5,913 bases of DNA from an uncultured Clostridia bacterium (GTDB lineage: Bacteria > Bacillota_A > Clostridia > Oscillospirales > Oscillospiraceae), in the NCBI GenBank assembly GCA_947307505.1, contig CAMZJG010000073.1, positions 1 to 5,913 on the forward strand, written 5' to 3'. This document shows positions 5,748 through 5,913 of the stretch, piece after piece. Position 1 is the stretch's first letter. The number at the start of each line of letters is the position of its first letter. The position numbers were made by a program, and so were the translations under genes. Under the pieces are notes generated by a model that did no database searches, was not told the origin of the DNA, and was given only the letters and a program-made list of their open reading frames with translations.

Positions 5748-5780
5748 GCGGAGGGGGTATATGTCCCCCTCCGCTTTTTT
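5748..5780 (+). terminator. Intrinsic terminator after rpmF
   Basis: A perfect 10-bp GC-rich stem, GCGGAGGGGG (5748-5757) pairing with CCCCCTCCGC (5765-5774), has a 7-nt loop and is followed directly by six T residues (5775-5780). It ends the DUF177-rpmF transcript. On the opposite strand only three T would follow, so it acts mainly rightward. Confidence 0.96.
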
Positions 5781-5819
5781 GCTTTCGGCATCGAATCGGA
5801 CCTGTTAAGGAGGCGTTCC

Positions 5820-5913
5820 ATGCCCCAGCGCATATTCAGCGTGGACCCGGGAAGCCCCGGGGCCCGGGCCGGGATCCGGCCCGGGGATACGCTCCTCACC
5901 ATCAACGGCCACA
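5820..5913 (+). CDS. PDZ-domain protein, N-terminal fragment, probably DUF512 family
   Basis: Only the first 31 codons are in the window. They read MPQRIFSVDPGSPGARAGIR and continue PGDTLLTINGH. The S-x-AxxAGIxPGDxLLxING pattern is the carboxylate-binding-loop side of a PDZ domain starting at about residue 5. A PDZ domain at the extreme N-terminus, with no signal peptide or membrane segment before it, is typical of clostridial DUF512 proteins (PDZ followed by a radical-SAM-like region), often found near der. HtrA, RseP and CtpA proteases normally carry PDZ domains after other domains and so fit less well. The start is firm: TAAGGAGG (5806-5813) lies six bases upstream. No convincing promoter is seen between the preceding terminator and this gene. 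Confidence 0.72.
   Translation, partial: MPQRIFSVDPGSPGARAGIRPGDTLLTINGH

Noticed and set aside
5779..5808. Possible promoter for the PDZ gene (TTGCTT, 17 nt, TGTTAA)
   Set aside because: The -10 box matches only 3 of 6 positions, and the -35 box lies in the terminator T run, so it is too weak to report.

Overview
This window is a GC-rich stretch of housekeeping chromosome. It most likely comes from a Clostridia-class Firmicute of the Oscillospiraceae type. The evidence is the pairing of HPr kinase/phosphorylase with WhiA, strong AGGAGG-type Shine-Dalgarno sequences, consensus sigma-A promoters, and a strong G+C bias at third codon positions. The genus cannot be named from the sequence alone.

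Layout: two transcription units diverge from one intergenic region (about 4818-5029). Leftward on the minus strand runs a very compact operon: hprK (3861-4817), murB (2972-3868), rapZ (2119-2970), whiA (1201-2106), and an MFS permease (1-1211) that leaves the window just short of its C-terminus. The junctions are an 8-nt overlap, a 1-nt gap, a 12-nt gap and an 11-nt overlap, so translation is probably coupled along the unit. Rightward on the plus strand runs a short, complete unit: a full-consensus promoter (TTGACA, 17 nt, TATAAT), a leader with a hairpin, a DUF177/YceD-family gene (5030-5524), rpmF for ribosomal protein L32 (5541-5729), and a strong intrinsic terminator (5748-5780). A third gene begins at 5820. 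It encodes a PDZ domain at its extreme N-terminus, probably a DUF512-family protein, and is cut off by the window end.

How the genes fit together: the leftward operon joins the sensor enzyme of carbon catabolite repression (HprK), a committed step of peptidoglycan precursor synthesis (MurB), a nucleotide-binding protein linked to amino-sugar control in other bacteria (RapZ), and the division/sporulation-associated DNA-binding protein WhiA. This set is commonly clustered in Gram-positive bacteria. The usual glmR/yvcK gene between rapZ and whiA is absent here, and an MFS permease overlaps the whiA stop. The rightward unit serves ribosome assembly.

I found no CRISPR array, insertion sequence, RNA gene, prophage or defence module. 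The points worth a second look are the missing glmR, the coupled permease, the divergent regulatory region and leader, and two short 18-nt-period duplications inside the DUF177 gene. I do not think the window holds a dramatic new system.
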